64,000 nt of DNA from Pseudomonas sp. MYb327 (GCF_040438925.1 NZ_CP159258.1:3610001-3674000); one strand, 5' to 3'. Shown: positions 37,682 through 47,829, counted from the stretch's first letter. Numbers and translations: made by a program. Notes: generated by a model not told the origin, from the letters alone.

Positions 37682-38680
37682 TCAAAACAACCCTTCACTC
37701 TCGGGGAGTTCATATTCCGAAACGGCCATATTCAGGTTTCCCGGCTTGCCTGGTTTGCCCAAGGTCGGCTCTTTCTCCATGCACTCCACCAGGTAATCGA
37801 TCAGCACCCGTAGCTTGGGAGGCAGGTAGCGAGTGGGCGAATGCAGCAACCAGGCGCCACCGTGGTAAGACGCCAGAAAAGTCCAGTCCGGCAGCACCTG
37901 CACCATCAAGCCCTTCTCCAACGCACGGCGCGCCGTAAAGTACGGCAGGCTGCCAATACCGATGTGCTGCAATACCGCACCAAAACGTATTCCCGTGTGG
38001 TTGGCGGCATAGCGCCCGCGCACGCCGACAGTCACGGACTTGTTGCCCTTCTTGAATTTCCAGCGTGCATCGCTTGGCGTTTCACCGAGGTAGATGCAAC
38101 TGTGGTTGAGCAAATCATGGGGATGAGTCGGCGTTCCGTGTTCAGCCAGATACTGCGGCGTTGCACAGAGCAAATGGTCAATCGTCAGTAACTGCCGCCC
38201 CACGAGACCCGCTGGAGGTCGATCGGTGATGCGAATCGCCAGGTCAACGTGATCGTCGATCAGATCCACCTGACGATCCTCAAGCAACAGTTCCACATCC
38301 ACTTTGGGATAACGCCGCAAAAATTCCGGCATATGCGGGTGAATCACGATCCGGCCCACCGCCTTCGGCACACTGAGTCGCACCACCCCCTCGGGTTCAT
38401 CCGTGAACTGACCACTGATCTCCATTACTGAACGGGCGGCATTGACCATTTCCTGGCAGCGTTTGAAGACCTCCTCGCCACCATCGCTCAACCGCAGCTT
38501 ACGCGTGGTCCGTTGCAGCAGCCGCGTAGCGAGCGCCTTCTCCAGCCGCGAAATGCTGCGACTGACCGCCGACGGTGAAGAACCCAATTGGCGTGCCGCC
38601 TCGGAGAAACTGCCGGTCTCGACGACCTTGACGAAAATCGCCATTTCACCCAGCAGTGGCAGTGGAAGATTTATGCTCAC
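37682..38680 (-). CDS. LysR family transcriptional regulator
   Basis: A 332-residue regulator with an N-terminal winged HTH (about residues 12-70; SFSEAARQLGSSPSAVSRSISRLEKAL) and a C-terminal substrate-binding-like domain. It is divergent from the AlaX-like and LysE genes, so those are candidate targets. The effector is unknown. Confidence 0.9.
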   Translation of the reverse strand: MSINLPLPLLGEMAIFVKVVETGSFSEAARQLGSSPSAVSRSISRLEKALATRLLQRTTRKLRLSDGGEEVFKRCQEMVNAARSVMEISGQFTDEPEGVVRLSVPKAVGRIVIHPHMPEFLRRYPKVDVELLLEDRQVDLIDDHVDLAIRITDRPPAGLVGRQLLTIDHLLCATPQYLAEHGTPTHPHDLLNHSCIYLGETPSDARWKFKKGNKSVTVGVRGRYAANHTGIRFGAVLQHIGIGSLPYFTARRALEKGLMVQVLPDWTFLASYHGGAWLLHSPTRYLPPKLRVLIDYLVECMEKEPTLGKPGKPGNLNMAVSEYELPESEGLF

Positions 38681-38771
38681 AACGCAACAGTCCTTTGATG
38701 TTTGAACGGATTATCACGCTATTTCACGCTCAATATAATAAAAAATGGAAACATTCATACGAGCATGGAAC

Positions 38772-39398
38772 ATGACGCTTCGCCTCTTTTTCCATAGTGA
38801 TGACCTCAAGGCCAATGTGGAAGTCCTGGAATGCACACCTCTCGAGTACGAATTCGCCGTGGTGTTGCGCGCAACATTGTTTCACCCCCAGGGTGGCGGA
38901 CAACCCTGTGACACCGGGTGGATTGGCGAAAGCCAGGTCACAAGAGTCGTCCAGGATCCGGACCGGATCATTCACTTTGTCGACCGACCGGTAAAAGTCG
39001 GCATGACCCAGATTCGTATCGACGAGCAGCGGCGCCGGCTCAACACGCGCATGCACTCCGCCGGCCATCTGATTGGTCACTTCGTCCAGGCCGTGGGCTG
39101 GATGCCGATCAAGGCGCATCACTGGCCTGGGGAAGGTCGCGTGCAGTTCAAGCCTGTTGAATCGGCACAAGATGTCGACATCCCGACCATTCAGCACGGC
39201 ATCGAGCTGTGGATCACCCATGACCTGCCGCGCCTGACGTCGCTGCGCGAAGGCGCCCGGGAAATCGGATTCGGTGAACTGCCCGCCTACGGTTGTGGCG
39301 GCACCCATGTACGTAGCCTGAAGGATTTGGGCACGGTCACGATCGAATCCGTTTCGCAAAAGAAAGGCACGTTATCCGTCCACTACCACGTGGACTGA
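38772..39398 (+). CDS. AlaX-like alanyl-tRNA editing protein
   Basis: A 208-residue trans-editing hydrolase related to the editing domain of alanyl-tRNA synthetase, which removes Ser or Gly from tRNA-Ala. The zinc site HxxxH is in MHSAGHLIG, and the Cys/His pair is in YGCGGTHV; the N-terminal FHPQGGGQP is a family motif. Two starts compete: ATG 38772 (GGA just upstream) and ATG 38745 (no Shine-Dalgarno). It is divergent from the LysR gene and followed by LysE. Confidence 0.85.
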   Translation: MTLRLFFHSDDLKANVEVLECTPLEYEFAVVLRATLFHPQGGGQPCDTGWIGESQVTRVVQDPDRIIHFVDRPVKVGMTQIRIDEQRRRLNTRMHSAGHLIGHFVQAVGWMPIKAHHWPGEGRVQFKPVESAQDVDIPTIQHGIELWITHDLPRLTSLREGAREIGFGELPAYGCGGTHVRSLKDLGTVTIESVSQKKGTLSVHYHVD

Positions 39399-39488
39399 GC
39401 GTTTGGGCGATGTCGCCACCGATATCGCCAGACGCTGCCGGCGTCTGCATTCGCAGGCGTCGTTGATACTCTGATAGATGGAGTTGAG

Positions 39489-40127
39489 ATGCTGTCGAAT
39501 TACCTGGGCGAGTTTCTGGCGCTGGCGACGATTCACTTTCTGGCCGTGGTCGCTCCTGGACCGGATTTCGCGGTGACGATTCGCCAGAGTGTGCGTTTCG
39601 GCCGCGTAGTTGGCATCTGCACGGCACTGGGAATCGGCGCGGGGATTTCAGTGCACGTGCTGTATACCTTGCTCGGCGTTGGTGCGCTGATGCACACCAT
39701 TCCCTGGTTGTTGACGGTGGCCAAGGTCGTGGGCGGTGCCTACATTCTTTATCTGGGTGTGAGCCTGCTGCGCAGTCGTCCGAAGTCAGTTTTGGAAGGC
39801 GATGAGCCGACTGATAAACCCTTCATCGAGCAAACGTTGCTGAAAGCATTTACTACAGGCTTTTTGACCAACGCCACCAACCCCAAAGCCACGCTGTTCT
39901 TTTTGGCGATCTTCACCACCATTATCAGCAGCAGCACGCCGTTGAAGATTCAGGCGCTGTACGGCGTATGGATGTGCTTTGTTAACGCTCTGTGGTTTGT
40001 GATCGTTGCGCTGTTCTTTTCAAGTAACAGGGTGAGGATGCTGTTCATGCGGATGGGGCACTGGTTCGAACGCACGATGGGCGTGATCCTGATTCTTTTT
40101 GCAGGTCGGTTGATTCTGTCGATGTAA
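39489..40127 (+). CDS. LysE family amino-acid exporter
   Basis: A 212-residue inner-membrane protein with six hydrophobic segments. The N-terminal AVVAPGPDFAV and the GIGAGISVHV region are RhtB/LysE signatures. GGAG precedes the ATG. It likely exports an amino acid or related metabolite; which one is unknown. Together with the AlaX-like gene it suggests handling of non-cognate small amino acids. Confidence 0.9.
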   Translation: MLSNYLGEFLALATIHFLAVVAPGPDFAVTIRQSVRFGRVVGICTALGIGAGISVHVLYTLLGVGALMHTIPWLLTVAKVVGGAYILYLGVSLLRSRPKSVLEGDEPTDKPFIEQTLLKAFTTGFLTNATNPKATLFFLAIFTTIISSSTPLKIQALYGVWMCFVNALWFVIVALFFSSNRVRMLFMRMGHWFERTMGVILILFAGRLILSM

Positions 40128-40141
40128 ATCGCCGCGCAATG

Positions 40142-40182
40142 AAAAAGGTTCGCCAAGTCAGACTGGCGGGCCTTTTTATTTG
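40142..40182 (+). terminator. Probable terminator of the LysE gene
   Basis: AAAGGTTCGCCA and TGGCGGGCCTTT form an imperfect stem followed by T residues, 14 bp after the LysE stop. Confidence 0.6.
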
Positions 40183-40310
40183 GTGCCGAGCGGCAGCGAT
40201 TGCGGGACGCCTAAAGGCGCGCGGCATATTCGGTTCAGTTCTCTGCGCTCCCGCGACCGCGCTCAATCGCTTATTAAGCTACTGTTAGGACAGATACAAA
40301 TCGCGCACAA

Positions 40311-40347
40311 ACAAAAACGCCGCTCATTGCTGAGCGGCGTTTTTGTT
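40311..40347 (-). terminator. Terminator of the tRNA operon
   Basis: ACAAAAACGCCGCTCA pairs with TGAGCGGCGTTTTTGT. T tracts occur on both strands; in the minus direction it follows the last tRNA by five bases. Confidence 0.9.
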
Positions 40348-40352
40348 AAATA

Positions 40353-40428
<76 letters not shown>

Positions 40429-40431
40429 AAA

Positions 40432-40507
40432 TGGCGTCCCCTAGGGGACTCGAACCCCTGTTACCGCCGTGAAAGGGCGGTGTCCTAGGCCACTAGACGA
40501 AGGGGAC
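40432..40507 (-). tRNA. tRNA-Glu (anticodon TTC), copy 2
   Basis: A 76-nt cloverleaf on the minus strand: GTCCCCT/AGGGGAC acceptor stem, GTTCGAATC T-arm and encoded CCA. The anticodon loop reads CTTTCACG (TTC). It is separated from tRNA-Gly by three bases. Confidence 0.97.
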
Positions 40508-40611
40508 ACGCTGCCCGGAACACATGGTGTGTGTTTCGGTGCCCAGATCCGCATCCGAAGACTTGGTTCTGGTTTCACTCAGCCCTGCCCGAAAGCAACG
40601 CTGCTTAAAAT

Positions 40612-40687
<76 letters not shown>

Positions 40688-40689
40688 AA

Positions 40690-40765
40690 TGGCGTCCCCT
40701 AGGGGACTCGAACCCCTGTTACCGCCGTGAAAGGGCGGTGTCCTAGGCCACTAGACGAAGGGGAC
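40690..40765 (-). tRNA. tRNA-Glu (anticodon TTC), copy 1
   Basis: First gene of the operon, about 60 bases downstream of a consensus promoter; sequence as the copy at 40432-40507. The spacer to tRNA-Gly is two bases. Confidence 0.97.
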
Positions 40766-40827
40766 ACACGTACAACATTCACTCCCTGCTTCGTTTCGCT
40801 GTGTGCTTTACGCTGCAAGTGGCGCGC

Positions 40828-40856
40828 ATTCTATGGATGGATTGAGAGGTCGTCAA
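40828..40856 (-). promoter_or_regulatory. Promoter of the tRNA operon with stringent discriminator
   Basis: On the minus strand TTGACG (40856-40851) and TAGAAT (40833-40828) are 17 bp apart, followed by a GC-rich discriminator (GCGCGCC), as expected for stable-RNA promoters under ppGpp control. Confidence 0.85.
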
Positions 40857-41138
40857 CCCCCAGTTATAAATTTATTTAAATCAATGACTTCGCCCTGCTT
40901 TTAGGCGGCATTCCGGTTTTTCCGCCGTCCGGCGTTTGGCGCCTATATTCTGACACTCGCCAAGACGTTATAGTCCACGCACGAGTGATGGCAATCTGCT
41001 CCGCGAGTGCCAGCATTTATATAAGCAGGGCCAGGCCGATAAAGGTTGAGCCCGCTAAACCAACTCGTCGAACGGCCCTAGGCGCTTATATGCCAAGCCA
41101 CTACACTCGGGCACAAACCCAATAAAGAGGTCTTACCG
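40857..41138. other. Intergenic region upstream of the tRNA operon and of the unknown gene
   Basis: The 372-bp gap between the first tRNA (40765) and the GTG start at 41139 holds the tRNA promoter at its left. To the right are an AT-rich stretch (40862-40885), GC-rich inverted segments around 40915-40940 and the ribosome-binding site AAAGAGG (41124-41130). No gene or clear sRNA is recognised in the rest. Confidence 0.6.
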
Positions 41139-41909
41139 GTGACACCACTCATGATCACCCTGCTCGTCGTAGTCGGGATCGCACTTTTGATCGCCATTGG
41201 CTACATCAACCATGTGGTGGAAAACAATAAGGTGGAAAGGGCCCGTACCAAGATTGAACTCAACGATCGCCTGCGTCGTTGCGGGGAGATCACCGAGACC
41301 TTCCCCGGCCAATTGATGACACCGGCGCTCAAGCTGCTGATAACCCGCCTGGAACTGAACGTCTGCCAACGCCTGCTGAACCTGGAAAAGACCAGCTCCA
41401 ACCTTAAAGCACGAATTGCCGAATTAGAGATCCTGGTTGCCCAAGGCGAGTCGATCCCGGTCAACAACCCGCCGGCACCGATCCAGACCGAAGCCAAGGC
41501 AAAAGACGTGCGCTTCCTCCTCGAAGCCTTGCACGGGCAAATCACCCGCGCCGCCCAGGACGGTTTCCTGCCACCCAATGAAGCCAAGCGCTGGATCCGC
41601 GAAGTGCGCCATATCCTGGTGCTGCTGCACATCGAATTCTTCAATAACCTTGGCCAGCATTCACTGCAGCAGAACCAGCCCGGCCAGGCACGCCTGGCAT
41701 TCGAACGCGGCGTGCAATACCTGCGCAAACAACAGGAACCGCAGGTCTACGCCGAACAGCTGGAATACCTGGAAAAACTCCTGGCCCGCGCCAACGCACA
41801 AGTTATGGACCGCATCGCCCCGGTCGAAGGTGAAGTCAACCAATTGACCGAAGGCCTCAAAGACGTCGAGGCGGATGCGGACTGGAAGAAGAAAGTGATC
41901 TACGACTGA
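41139..41909 (+). CDS. Membrane-anchored conserved hypothetical protein
   Basis: A 256-residue protein from a GTG start with AAAGAGG eight bases upstream. An N-terminal membrane helix (about residues 4-24) is followed by a charged, helical cytoplasmic part with a short proline-containing linker (NNPPAPIQTEAK, near 108-119) and a later helical-repeat-like stretch (residues about 160-215). No catalytic motif is recognised. It stands alone between the tRNA operon and a strong terminator. The function is unknown. Confidence 0.8.
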   Translation: MTPLMITLLVVVGIALLIAIGYINHVVENNKVERARTKIELNDRLRRCGEITETFPGQLMTPALKLLITRLELNVCQRLLNLEKTSSNLKARIAELEILVAQGESIPVNNPPAPIQTEAKAKDVRFLLEALHGQITRAAQDGFLPPNEAKRWIREVRHILVLLHIEFFNNLGQHSLQQNQPGQARLAFERGVQYLRKQQEPQVYAEQLEYLEKLLARANAQVMDRIAPVEGEVNQLTEGLKDVEADADWKKKVIYD

Positions 41910-41923
41910 TCATTGAGCGAACG

Positions 41924-41956
41924 TAAAAAAGCCACCGGAAGGTGGCTTTTTTTTTG
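41924..41956 (+). terminator. Terminator of the hypothetical gene
   Basis: AAAAAAGCCACC pairs with GGTGGCTTTTTTTTT across a GGAA loop, 15 bp beyond the stop codon. Confidence 0.93.
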
Positions 41957-41985
41957 GTTCACGGAATCCCCGGGAAAATATGAAC

Positions 41986-42080
41986 TGTAGGAGCCGGCTT
42001 GCTGGCGATGAATACCACCGCGGTTAACCAGTCCCTAGGTGTAAACGTTGAAGACCATCGCCAGCATGCCGACTCCTACA
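41986..42080. repeat. REPIN (inverted REP pair)
   Basis: TGTAGGAGCCGGCTTGCTGG at the left and CCAGCATGCCGACTCCTACA at the right, with two changed bases in the right arm. It lies between the hypothetical gene and the end of the chemoreceptor gene. Confidence 0.8.
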
Positions 42081-42107
42081 GCAGTACGCACTGCTTTCAG
42101 GCGACCT

Positions 42108-44072
42108 TCAAAGCCTGAAATGCCCAACCATCCCCTTCAGCTCAACACCCAGATGCGCCAGCTCGATACTCGACGCCGCGTTCCCCTGCATCGCCAACGA
42201 AGACTGATCCGCGCTGGCACGAATGCTCGTGACACTGCGATTGATCTCCTCGGCCACTGAACTCTGCTCCTCGGCAGCGGCAGCGATCTGCTGATTCATC
42301 TGCTGGATCAACGACACCGCCGTCGCGATGCTCCCCAGCGCACTTTCGGTCTGCAATGCGTCACTGACCGCCAGTTTCACCAACTCACCACTGCTCTGAA
42401 TCTGCCGCACTGACGTGTGCGCCGCCAAGCGCAAGGCGCTGACCAATCGCTCGATTTCCTCGGTCGATTGTTGAGTCCGCTTAGCCAGTGCACGCACCTC
42501 ATCGGCCACAACCGCAAAGCCCCTGCCCTGCTCGCCAGCCCGAGCCGCCTCGATAGCGGCGTTGAGCGCCAGCAGGTTGGTCTGCTCGGCCACACTCTTG
42601 ATCACACTGAGCACCGCGCCGATGTTCTGGATCTCCGCACTCAGGCTTTCGATGCTCGAACTGGCCGAGTTGGCCGAATCCGCCAGTTGTTCGATCCGCG
42701 CCATGCTCTGGCGCACCACGTGCTGGCCACTTTCAACCTTGTCATCCGCGGTTTGCGCAGCCTGGGCAGCCTCCTCCGCGTTCCGCGCGACGTCATGCAC
42801 GGTAGCGGTCATCTGGTTCATGGCCGTGGCGACCTGTTCGGTTTCTTCCTTCTGGCTGCTGACTTCGAGGTTGGTTTGCTCGGTCACCGTCGACAGCGAT
42901 TGCGCTGAAGTGGCCAGTTGCTCGATTCCCGCCTGCAAACCGCTGACGATATGGCTCAAACCCGCGCCCATCTGCTGCATGGCCTGCATCAACTGGCCGA
43001 TTTCATCACGACGAGTCACCTCAATCGTCCCGCTCAAATCCCCCGAAGCAATCTGCTGCGCTACTCGAATCACGCTGCGCAACGGTCCAACGATCAGCCG
43101 GGTAATCACCCATGCCGCAATCAATCCGACCAGCAAGGCCAATGCGGAAGACCCGATGATCAGCAACGAATTCTTTTTCAGCTCCGCCTGCATCGACTGA
43201 TCTTCGGCGATATAGGCCTGATCTACCCGCTCCATCACTTGGGCAGCGCGTTGATGCAGTTGTTGGTAGACGGTCTTTTCCTGCTCCAGCAGGCCGGTGT
43301 ACTCGGCAAGCTTGTCGCTGAAACTTGCGATATGACCGGTCACTTCATTAAGGACCGTCTGATATCCCTCATCCTTGACCGTGGTTTTCAGTTGCTCGGC
43401 CTGGGTCAGCGCCTGACTGGCCTGCTCGATCTTGCCCTGCCCGGCGCTGTCGTCACCCTTGCGGCTCTGGTCCAGGCGCACACGCGCTTCGTTCATCGCT
43501 TGCAACATCAACCGGGACACCTGGCTGACCTGACTGGCTTGTTCGATGAATTGCGCACCGTCCTTACCGTCGGAATCCTTCAAGGTATACGCGCCATCGT
43601 CGGCGAGCCCGGCCTGCAATACATCGAGATTATTGGCGACACTGGACACAGACCAACTGGCCATTTCCAGGGCAAGGTCTTTGGCCTGACTAAGCGAGAC
43701 AAACTCATCAAACGCCTTGCGATAAGCGCCAAGGGACTGCTCGACGTCATTCATCACCGGTACGTTGACCGCTGATTGCGCCTTGAGCTGGTTCGCCAGG
43801 GCGATCAGGGCGTCAACGCCTTCGTGCAGGCTATCGACCGTTTTAGGATTCGCGTGCAAGGCATATTCCTGCTCGAGCAGGCGCACCTTCAGCAAACCGC
43901 TGTTGAGCGACGACATCTGCTTGAGCCCGTTGAAACGCTGGCTGATGGTTTGCAGGGACCAGACGCCGATTGCCGCCACCACGGCGGTCATTAACAGCAC
44001 CAGCACGAACCCGATACCCAGTTTTTTCGCCATACCGAGGTTGGCAAAACGTCCTTGCACGGCCGAAATCAT
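42108..44072 (-). CDS. Methyl-accepting chemotaxis protein
   Basis: A 654-residue transmembrane chemoreceptor. It has an N-terminal helix (about residues 18-38), a periplasmic helical sensor of roughly 260 residues, a second membrane helix near 305-325, a HAMP domain, then the signalling domain with the conserved hairpin ([20 protein letters not shown]) and methylation helices. No C-terminal CheR-binding pentapeptide is present. The start ATG 44072 has AGGGGA upstream. The ligand is unknown. Confidence 0.92.
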   Translation of the reverse strand: MISAVQGRFANLGMAKKLGIGFVLVLLMTAVVAAIGVWSLQTISQRFNGLKQMSSLNSGLLKVRLLEQEYALHANPKTVDSLHEGVDALIALANQLKAQSAVNVPVMNDVEQSLGAYRKAFDEFVSLSQAKDLALEMASWSVSSVANNLDVLQAGLADDGAYTLKDSDGKDGAQFIEQASQVSQVSRLMLQAMNEARVRLDQSRKGDDSAGQGKIEQASQALTQAEQLKTTVKDEGYQTVLNEVTGHIASFSDKLAEYTGLLEQEKTVYQQLHQRAAQVMERVDQAYIAEDQSMQAELKKNSLLIIGSSALALLVGLIAAWVITRLIVGPLRSVIRVAQQIASGDLSGTIEVTRRDEIGQLMQAMQQMGAGLSHIVSGLQAGIEQLATSAQSLSTVTEQTNLEVSSQKEETEQVATAMNQMTATVHDVARNAEEAAQAAQTADDKVESGQHVVRQSMARIEQLADSANSASSSIESLSAEIQNIGAVLSVIKSVAEQTNLLALNAAIEAARAGEQGRGFAVVADEVRALAKRTQQSTEEIERLVSALRLAAHTSVRQIQSSGELVKLAVSDALQTESALGSIATAVSLIQQMNQQIAAAAEEQSSVAEEINRSVTSIRASADQSSLAMQGNAASSIELAHLGVELKGMVGHFRL

Positions 44073-44180
44073 TGCACTTAGTCCCCTGCCATAATCAATA
44101 GACGCAGATTCGCAACGGGTCTGTAGCAACACAAGTCTCTGGCGTCGGAATAATGGCAAAAAGCTACGCCAGCGTCGCTT

Positions 44181-45563
44181 TCAGGACGCTTGAGGTCGAT
44201 CCTGAGCGGTGGCCTGGAAAAATGCGCGGGCGCGCGGATCACAGGCATAAGCCACATTGATGCGCTGCCAGTCATTGGCCTCACCGTCGGGACTGAAGGC
44301 TGTCCTCGACGACAGTAAGATGCCAAAGCGTCGAGCCTGTATCCGCACATGAACATCATCGGATATCCGTGATCGCGCCCAGATGAACAAGCCTCCAGCA
44401 GGCTTGCCGAAAACCTCCCATTCGGCATCTTCCAGCAGCTGCAACGTCGCCAGTCTGTCACTGTTCAGGCGCTGGCGTTGACGCTGTACCAACTTGCGGT
44501 AGGCACCGTTGGCCAGCAGGCAGGCCAATACCGCCTCACAAAATCGTGAAGCGCCCAGGCTGCTGATCATTTTGACTTCGGCCAATCGCGCAATGATCTC
44601 GGCATTCGCCAGCACGAAGCCGACACGCAAGGAACTGCTGAGGGTTTTGGAGAAGCTGCCGACGTAAATTACGCTGTTATCCAAGGCAGCGAGACGTTTA
44701 CCAGCGCCGCTGTGCAGATCGGCATAAACGTCGTCTTCGATCACCAGCACACTGTATGTTTTCGCCAACTGAAGCACCCGCTGTGCCACGGCCGGTGTCA
44801 GGCAGCAACCCGTCGGGTTGTGATGGAAGCTGTTGATGAACAGTCCGCGAGGACGGTGTTCCTGCAAGAGCAATTCCAGCGCGGCGAGGTCCGGCCCGCG
44901 CGGAGTGCGCGTCACTTCATGCATGCTGACTCCGTGCAGCCGCAGCAAATCGAACAGCATCGGATAACCCGGGCTCTCGACCACCACGCAATCACCTGGC
45001 TTGAACAATGTCCGAACGATCAAATCCAGCGCCTGAGTGGCGCCCGTGCTAGTCAGGATGCGATCGTCGTCGATAGCGATATCCAGCTGTTTCAGGCGCT
45101 TGCCAATTTGCTGGCGTAACGCGGGCAAGCCCAGCGGCGTGCTGTAATTGAACAGACCAGCCATGTCGGTGCGACTGACCTGACGGATCGCGTAGGCCAG
45201 ATCATCCGTTTCACGCCAGCTCTCGGGTAGTCCGCCACCGCCCAGTTGCACCTCGCAGAACGCCGACCGCTGAGTGGCGTCTGTGCCTTCAAACCACACT
45301 TCCTGGGACACCTGAGCGAACGCAGCCGAGGCAGCGACGACAAAACCGGCACCATGCCGTGACTCCAACAGCCCTTGTGCGACCAGACGTTCACAGGCCT
45401 CGACGACGCTGGACTGACTGAGCAAATTGATTCGGGCGATTTGCCGCACCGAAGGCAAACGCGCTCCCGGCATTAGCTCGTTACGACGGAGCCAACAGAC
45501 CAGCGCGTCGACGATTTGCTGTACGACCGGCACCATGGCCTGTCGATCGATTCTCAATTCCAT
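44181..45563 (-). CDS. MocR-type regulator: GntR HTH fused to aminotransferase fold
   Basis: A 460-residue fusion. An N-terminal winged HTH of the GntR type (about residues 12-75; LPSVRQIARINLLSQSSVVEACERL) precedes a fold-type I aminotransferase domain. The PLP lysine lies in YVGSFSKTLSSSLRVGF. Such proteins sense PLP or an amino compound. The ATG at 45563 follows AGGAG at 11 bases. The target genes are not evident; the adjacent SDR and MDR genes run on other transcripts. Confidence 0.92.
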   Translation of the reverse strand: MELRIDRQAMVPVVQQIVDALVCWLRRNELMPGARLPSVRQIARINLLSQSSVVEACERLVAQGLLESRHGAGFVVAASAAFAQVSQEVWFEGTDATQRSAFCEVQLGGGGLPESWRETDDLAYAIRQVSRTDMAGLFNYSTPLGLPALRQQIGKRLKQLDIAIDDDRILTSTGATQALDLIVRTLFKPGDCVVVESPGYPMLFDLLRLHGVSMHEVTRTPRGPDLAALELLLQEHRPRGLFINSFHHNPTGCCLTPAVAQRVLQLAKTYSVLVIEDDVYADLHSGAGKRLAALDNSVIYVGSFSKTLSSSLRVGFVLANAEIIARLAEVKMISSLGASRFCEAVLACLLANGAYRKLVQRQRQRLNSDRLATLQLLEDAEWEVFGKPAGGLFIWARSRISDDVHVRIQARRFGILLSSRTAFSPDGEANDWQRINVAYACDPRARAFFQATAQDRPQAS

Positions 45564-45730
45564 GAGCAAGCAAACTCCTGTTTGTTTTGCGGGAAACAGT
45601 TAATCACAGGAGTGCTTGCCAAGATGTACGCCAACGCCGCCAAAACCGTTGGTTCTAACCATTTGAAACACATTGCCCGGCTTATTCGCGGAAACTAAAA
45701 AACCTGTGGGCCATAGATTAATATTTGGCT

Positions 45731-46492
45731 TCAGAACGCCGTAACGCCACCATCCACCGCCAACGAATGCCCAGTGGTGAATGCCGCGCCGTCGCTGCAC
45801 AGATACAGCACTGCACTGGCGATCTCCTCAACCTTGCCGATGCGGCCGACCGGGTGCATGGCGTTGGCGAACTCGCCTTTTTTCGGGTCTGCTTCATAGG
45901 CGCGGCGGAACATGTCGGTGTCGATCACCGCCGGGCACACCGCATTGACCCGAATCTTCTTTTTCGCGTATTCGATGGCCGCTGATTTGGTCAGGCCGAT
46001 CACCGCGTGTTTCGAGGCCGCATAAATGCTCATTTTCGGCGCAGCACCAAGGCCAGCCACCGACGCCGTGTTAACGATCGCGCCGCCACCCTGGGCCAGC
46101 AGCAACGGCAACTGGTACTTCATGCACAACCACACGCCTTTGACGTTGACGCCCATGATCGCGTCGAACTCATCAACGGTGCCTTCGGCCAGTTTGCCTT
46201 TCTCGATCTCAATACCGGCATTGTTGAAGGCATAGTCGAGACGGCCGTAGGTATTGATCACCTCATCCATCAGATTTTTCACTTCGCTTTCCACGGTGAC
46301 GTTGCAGCGCACGAAGGTCGCTTCGCCGCCCGCCGTGCGAATCAACGCCACGGTGCCCTCGCCCCCTGCCGTGTCCATATCGGCGACCACTACTTTCAGG
46401 CCTTCAGCGGCGAATGCCTGGGCAGTTGCCCGGCCAATTCCATTGGCGGCGCCGGTGACTACGGCGACCTGGCCGGAAAACGTCATGCTCAT
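45731..46492 (-). CDS. Short-chain dehydrogenase/reductase
   Basis: A 253-residue Rossmann-fold oxidoreductase. The cofactor motif is VTGAANGIG (near residue 12), NNAG follows, and the catalytic Tyr and Lys are in IYAASKHAV. The acidic residue after strand 2 (VVADMD) points to NAD(H) rather than NADP(H). GAGGACACAACA precedes the ATG. Substrate unknown; it is divergent from the MDR gene. Confidence 0.93.
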   Translation of the reverse strand: MSMTFSGQVAVVTGAANGIGRATAQAFAAEGLKVVVADMDTAGGEGTVALIRTAGGEATFVRCNVTVESEVKNLMDEVINTYGRLDYAFNNAGIEIEKGKLAEGTVDEFDAIMGVNVKGVWLCMKYQLPLLLAQGGGAIVNTASVAGLGAAPKMSIYAASKHAVIGLTKSAAIEYAKKKIRVNAVCPAVIDTDMFRRAYEADPKKGEFANAMHPVGRIGKVEEIASAVLYLCSDGAAFTTGHSLAVDGGVTAF

Positions 46493-46729
46493 TGTTGTGT
46501 CCTCGTAGAGAGATGGATGCGGGGATCGCGTGTTTTCAGTCTAGCTATAGCGTCCACTGGCACGGCAGCACTATCAGAAGGCCGGTTGGGGGCCCATGAG
46601 TTGCAGTGATGAAACTGCCGTAACAACTATCACTGCACTGGATCAGCCTGCATTCGCCGCATCAGCCAAACTTGCGGCATCGCCGATGAAGGGCTATCAA
46701 CAAGGCTTCATTCATCTTGAGTGCCAGTC

Positions 46730-47734
46730 ATGACTAACCAGGCCAATCGCCAATTCCTGCTCGCCAAACGTCCCGTGGGCGCAGCAACCCGCGAGACATT
46801 CACTTATCAGGAAGTGCCGGTCGGCGAGCCGGCGGCGAATCAGATTCTGGTCAAAAACGAATACCTGTCCCTGGACCCGGCCATGCGTGGCTGGATGAAC
46901 GAGGGCAAGTCCTACATCCCGCCGGTCGGCCTCGGCGAGGTGATGCGCGCGTTAGGTGTAGGAAAAGTCGTGGCTTCCAACAATCCTGGTTTTGCGGTCG
47001 GGGACTACGTCAACGGTGCGCTGGGTGTGCAAGATTATTTCCTCGGCGAGCCGCGCGGTTTCTACAAGGTCGATCCGAATCTGGCACCGCTGCCGCGTTA
47101 TCTGTCCGCACTGGGCATGACTGGCATGACCGCTTATTTCGCCCTGCTCGACGTCGGCGCCCCCAAGGCCGGTGAGACCGTGGTGTTGTCGGGTGCGGCA
47201 GGCGCGGTGGGCAGCATTGCCGGGCAAATCGCCAAGATCAAGGGCTGCCGGGTGGTTGGCATCGCGGGCGGCGCGGACAAGTGCAAGTTCCTGATCGATG
47301 AACTGGGCTTCGACGGCGTCATCGACTACAAGAACGAAGACGTGATTGCCGGCCTCAAGCGTGAATGCCCGAAAGGCGTTGACGTGTATTTCGATAACGT
47401 CGGTGGCGATATTCTCGACGCGGTGCTGAGCCGCTTGAACATGAAGGCGCGGGTGGTGATCTGCGGCGCCATCAGCCAGTACAACAACAAGGAAGCGGTC
47501 AAAGGCCCGGCCAACTACCTGTCGCTGCTGGTCAACCGCGCGCGCATGGAAGGCTTCGTGGTGATGGACTACGCCGCTCAGTTCGCCGCCGCCGGGCAGG
47601 AGATGGCCGGCTGGATGGCCAAGGGTCAGCTCAAGAGCAAGGAAGACATTGTCGAAGGGCTGGAGACGTTCCCGGAGACGCTGATGAAGTTGTTCAGCGG
47701 GGAGAATTTCGGCAAGTTGGTGTTGAAGGTTTAA
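46730..47734 (+). CDS. Zinc-free NADP-dependent medium-chain oxidoreductase (CurA/AOR-like)
   Basis: A 334-residue MDR-family enzyme of the leukotriene-B4 12-hydroxydehydrogenase/2-alkenal reductase subgroup, which reduces alpha,beta-unsaturated ketones and aldehydes. The cofactor loop is SGAAGAVGSIAGQIAKIKG, with VGIAGG next. The start MTNQANRQFLL is preferred to an upstream GTG at 46721. It is divergent from the SDR gene across a 237-bp gap with no other gene recognised. Confidence 0.92.
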   Translation: MTNQANRQFLLAKRPVGAATRETFTYQEVPVGEPAANQILVKNEYLSLDPAMRGWMNEGKSYIPPVGLGEVMRALGVGKVVASNNPGFAVGDYVNGALGVQDYFLGEPRGFYKVDPNLAPLPRYLSALGMTGMTAYFALLDVGAPKAGETVVLSGAAGAVGSIAGQIAKIKGCRVVGIAGGADKCKFLIDELGFDGVIDYKNEDVIAGLKRECPKGVDVYFDNVGGDILDAVLSRLNMKARVVICGAISQYNNKEAVKGPANYLSLLVNRARMEGFVVMDYAAQFAAAGQEMAGWMAKGQLKSKEDIVEGLETFPETLMKLFSGENFGKLVLKV

Positions 47735-47741
47735 CCCCAAC

Positions 47742-47829
47742 CTGTAGGAGCCGGCTTGCTGGCGATGGCATCACCGCGGTGGTTCAGGTGAACCGTGGTG
47801 AGGCTATCGCCAGCAAGCCGGCTCCTACA
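47742..47829. repeat. REPIN (inverted REP pair)
   Basis: CTGTAGGAGCCGGCTTGCTG and its inverse complement flank a second inverted pair (CACCGCGGTGGTTCA with TGAACCGTGGTG). It lies between the convergent MDR and pyrF genes, eight bases from both stop codons. Confidence 0.88.
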
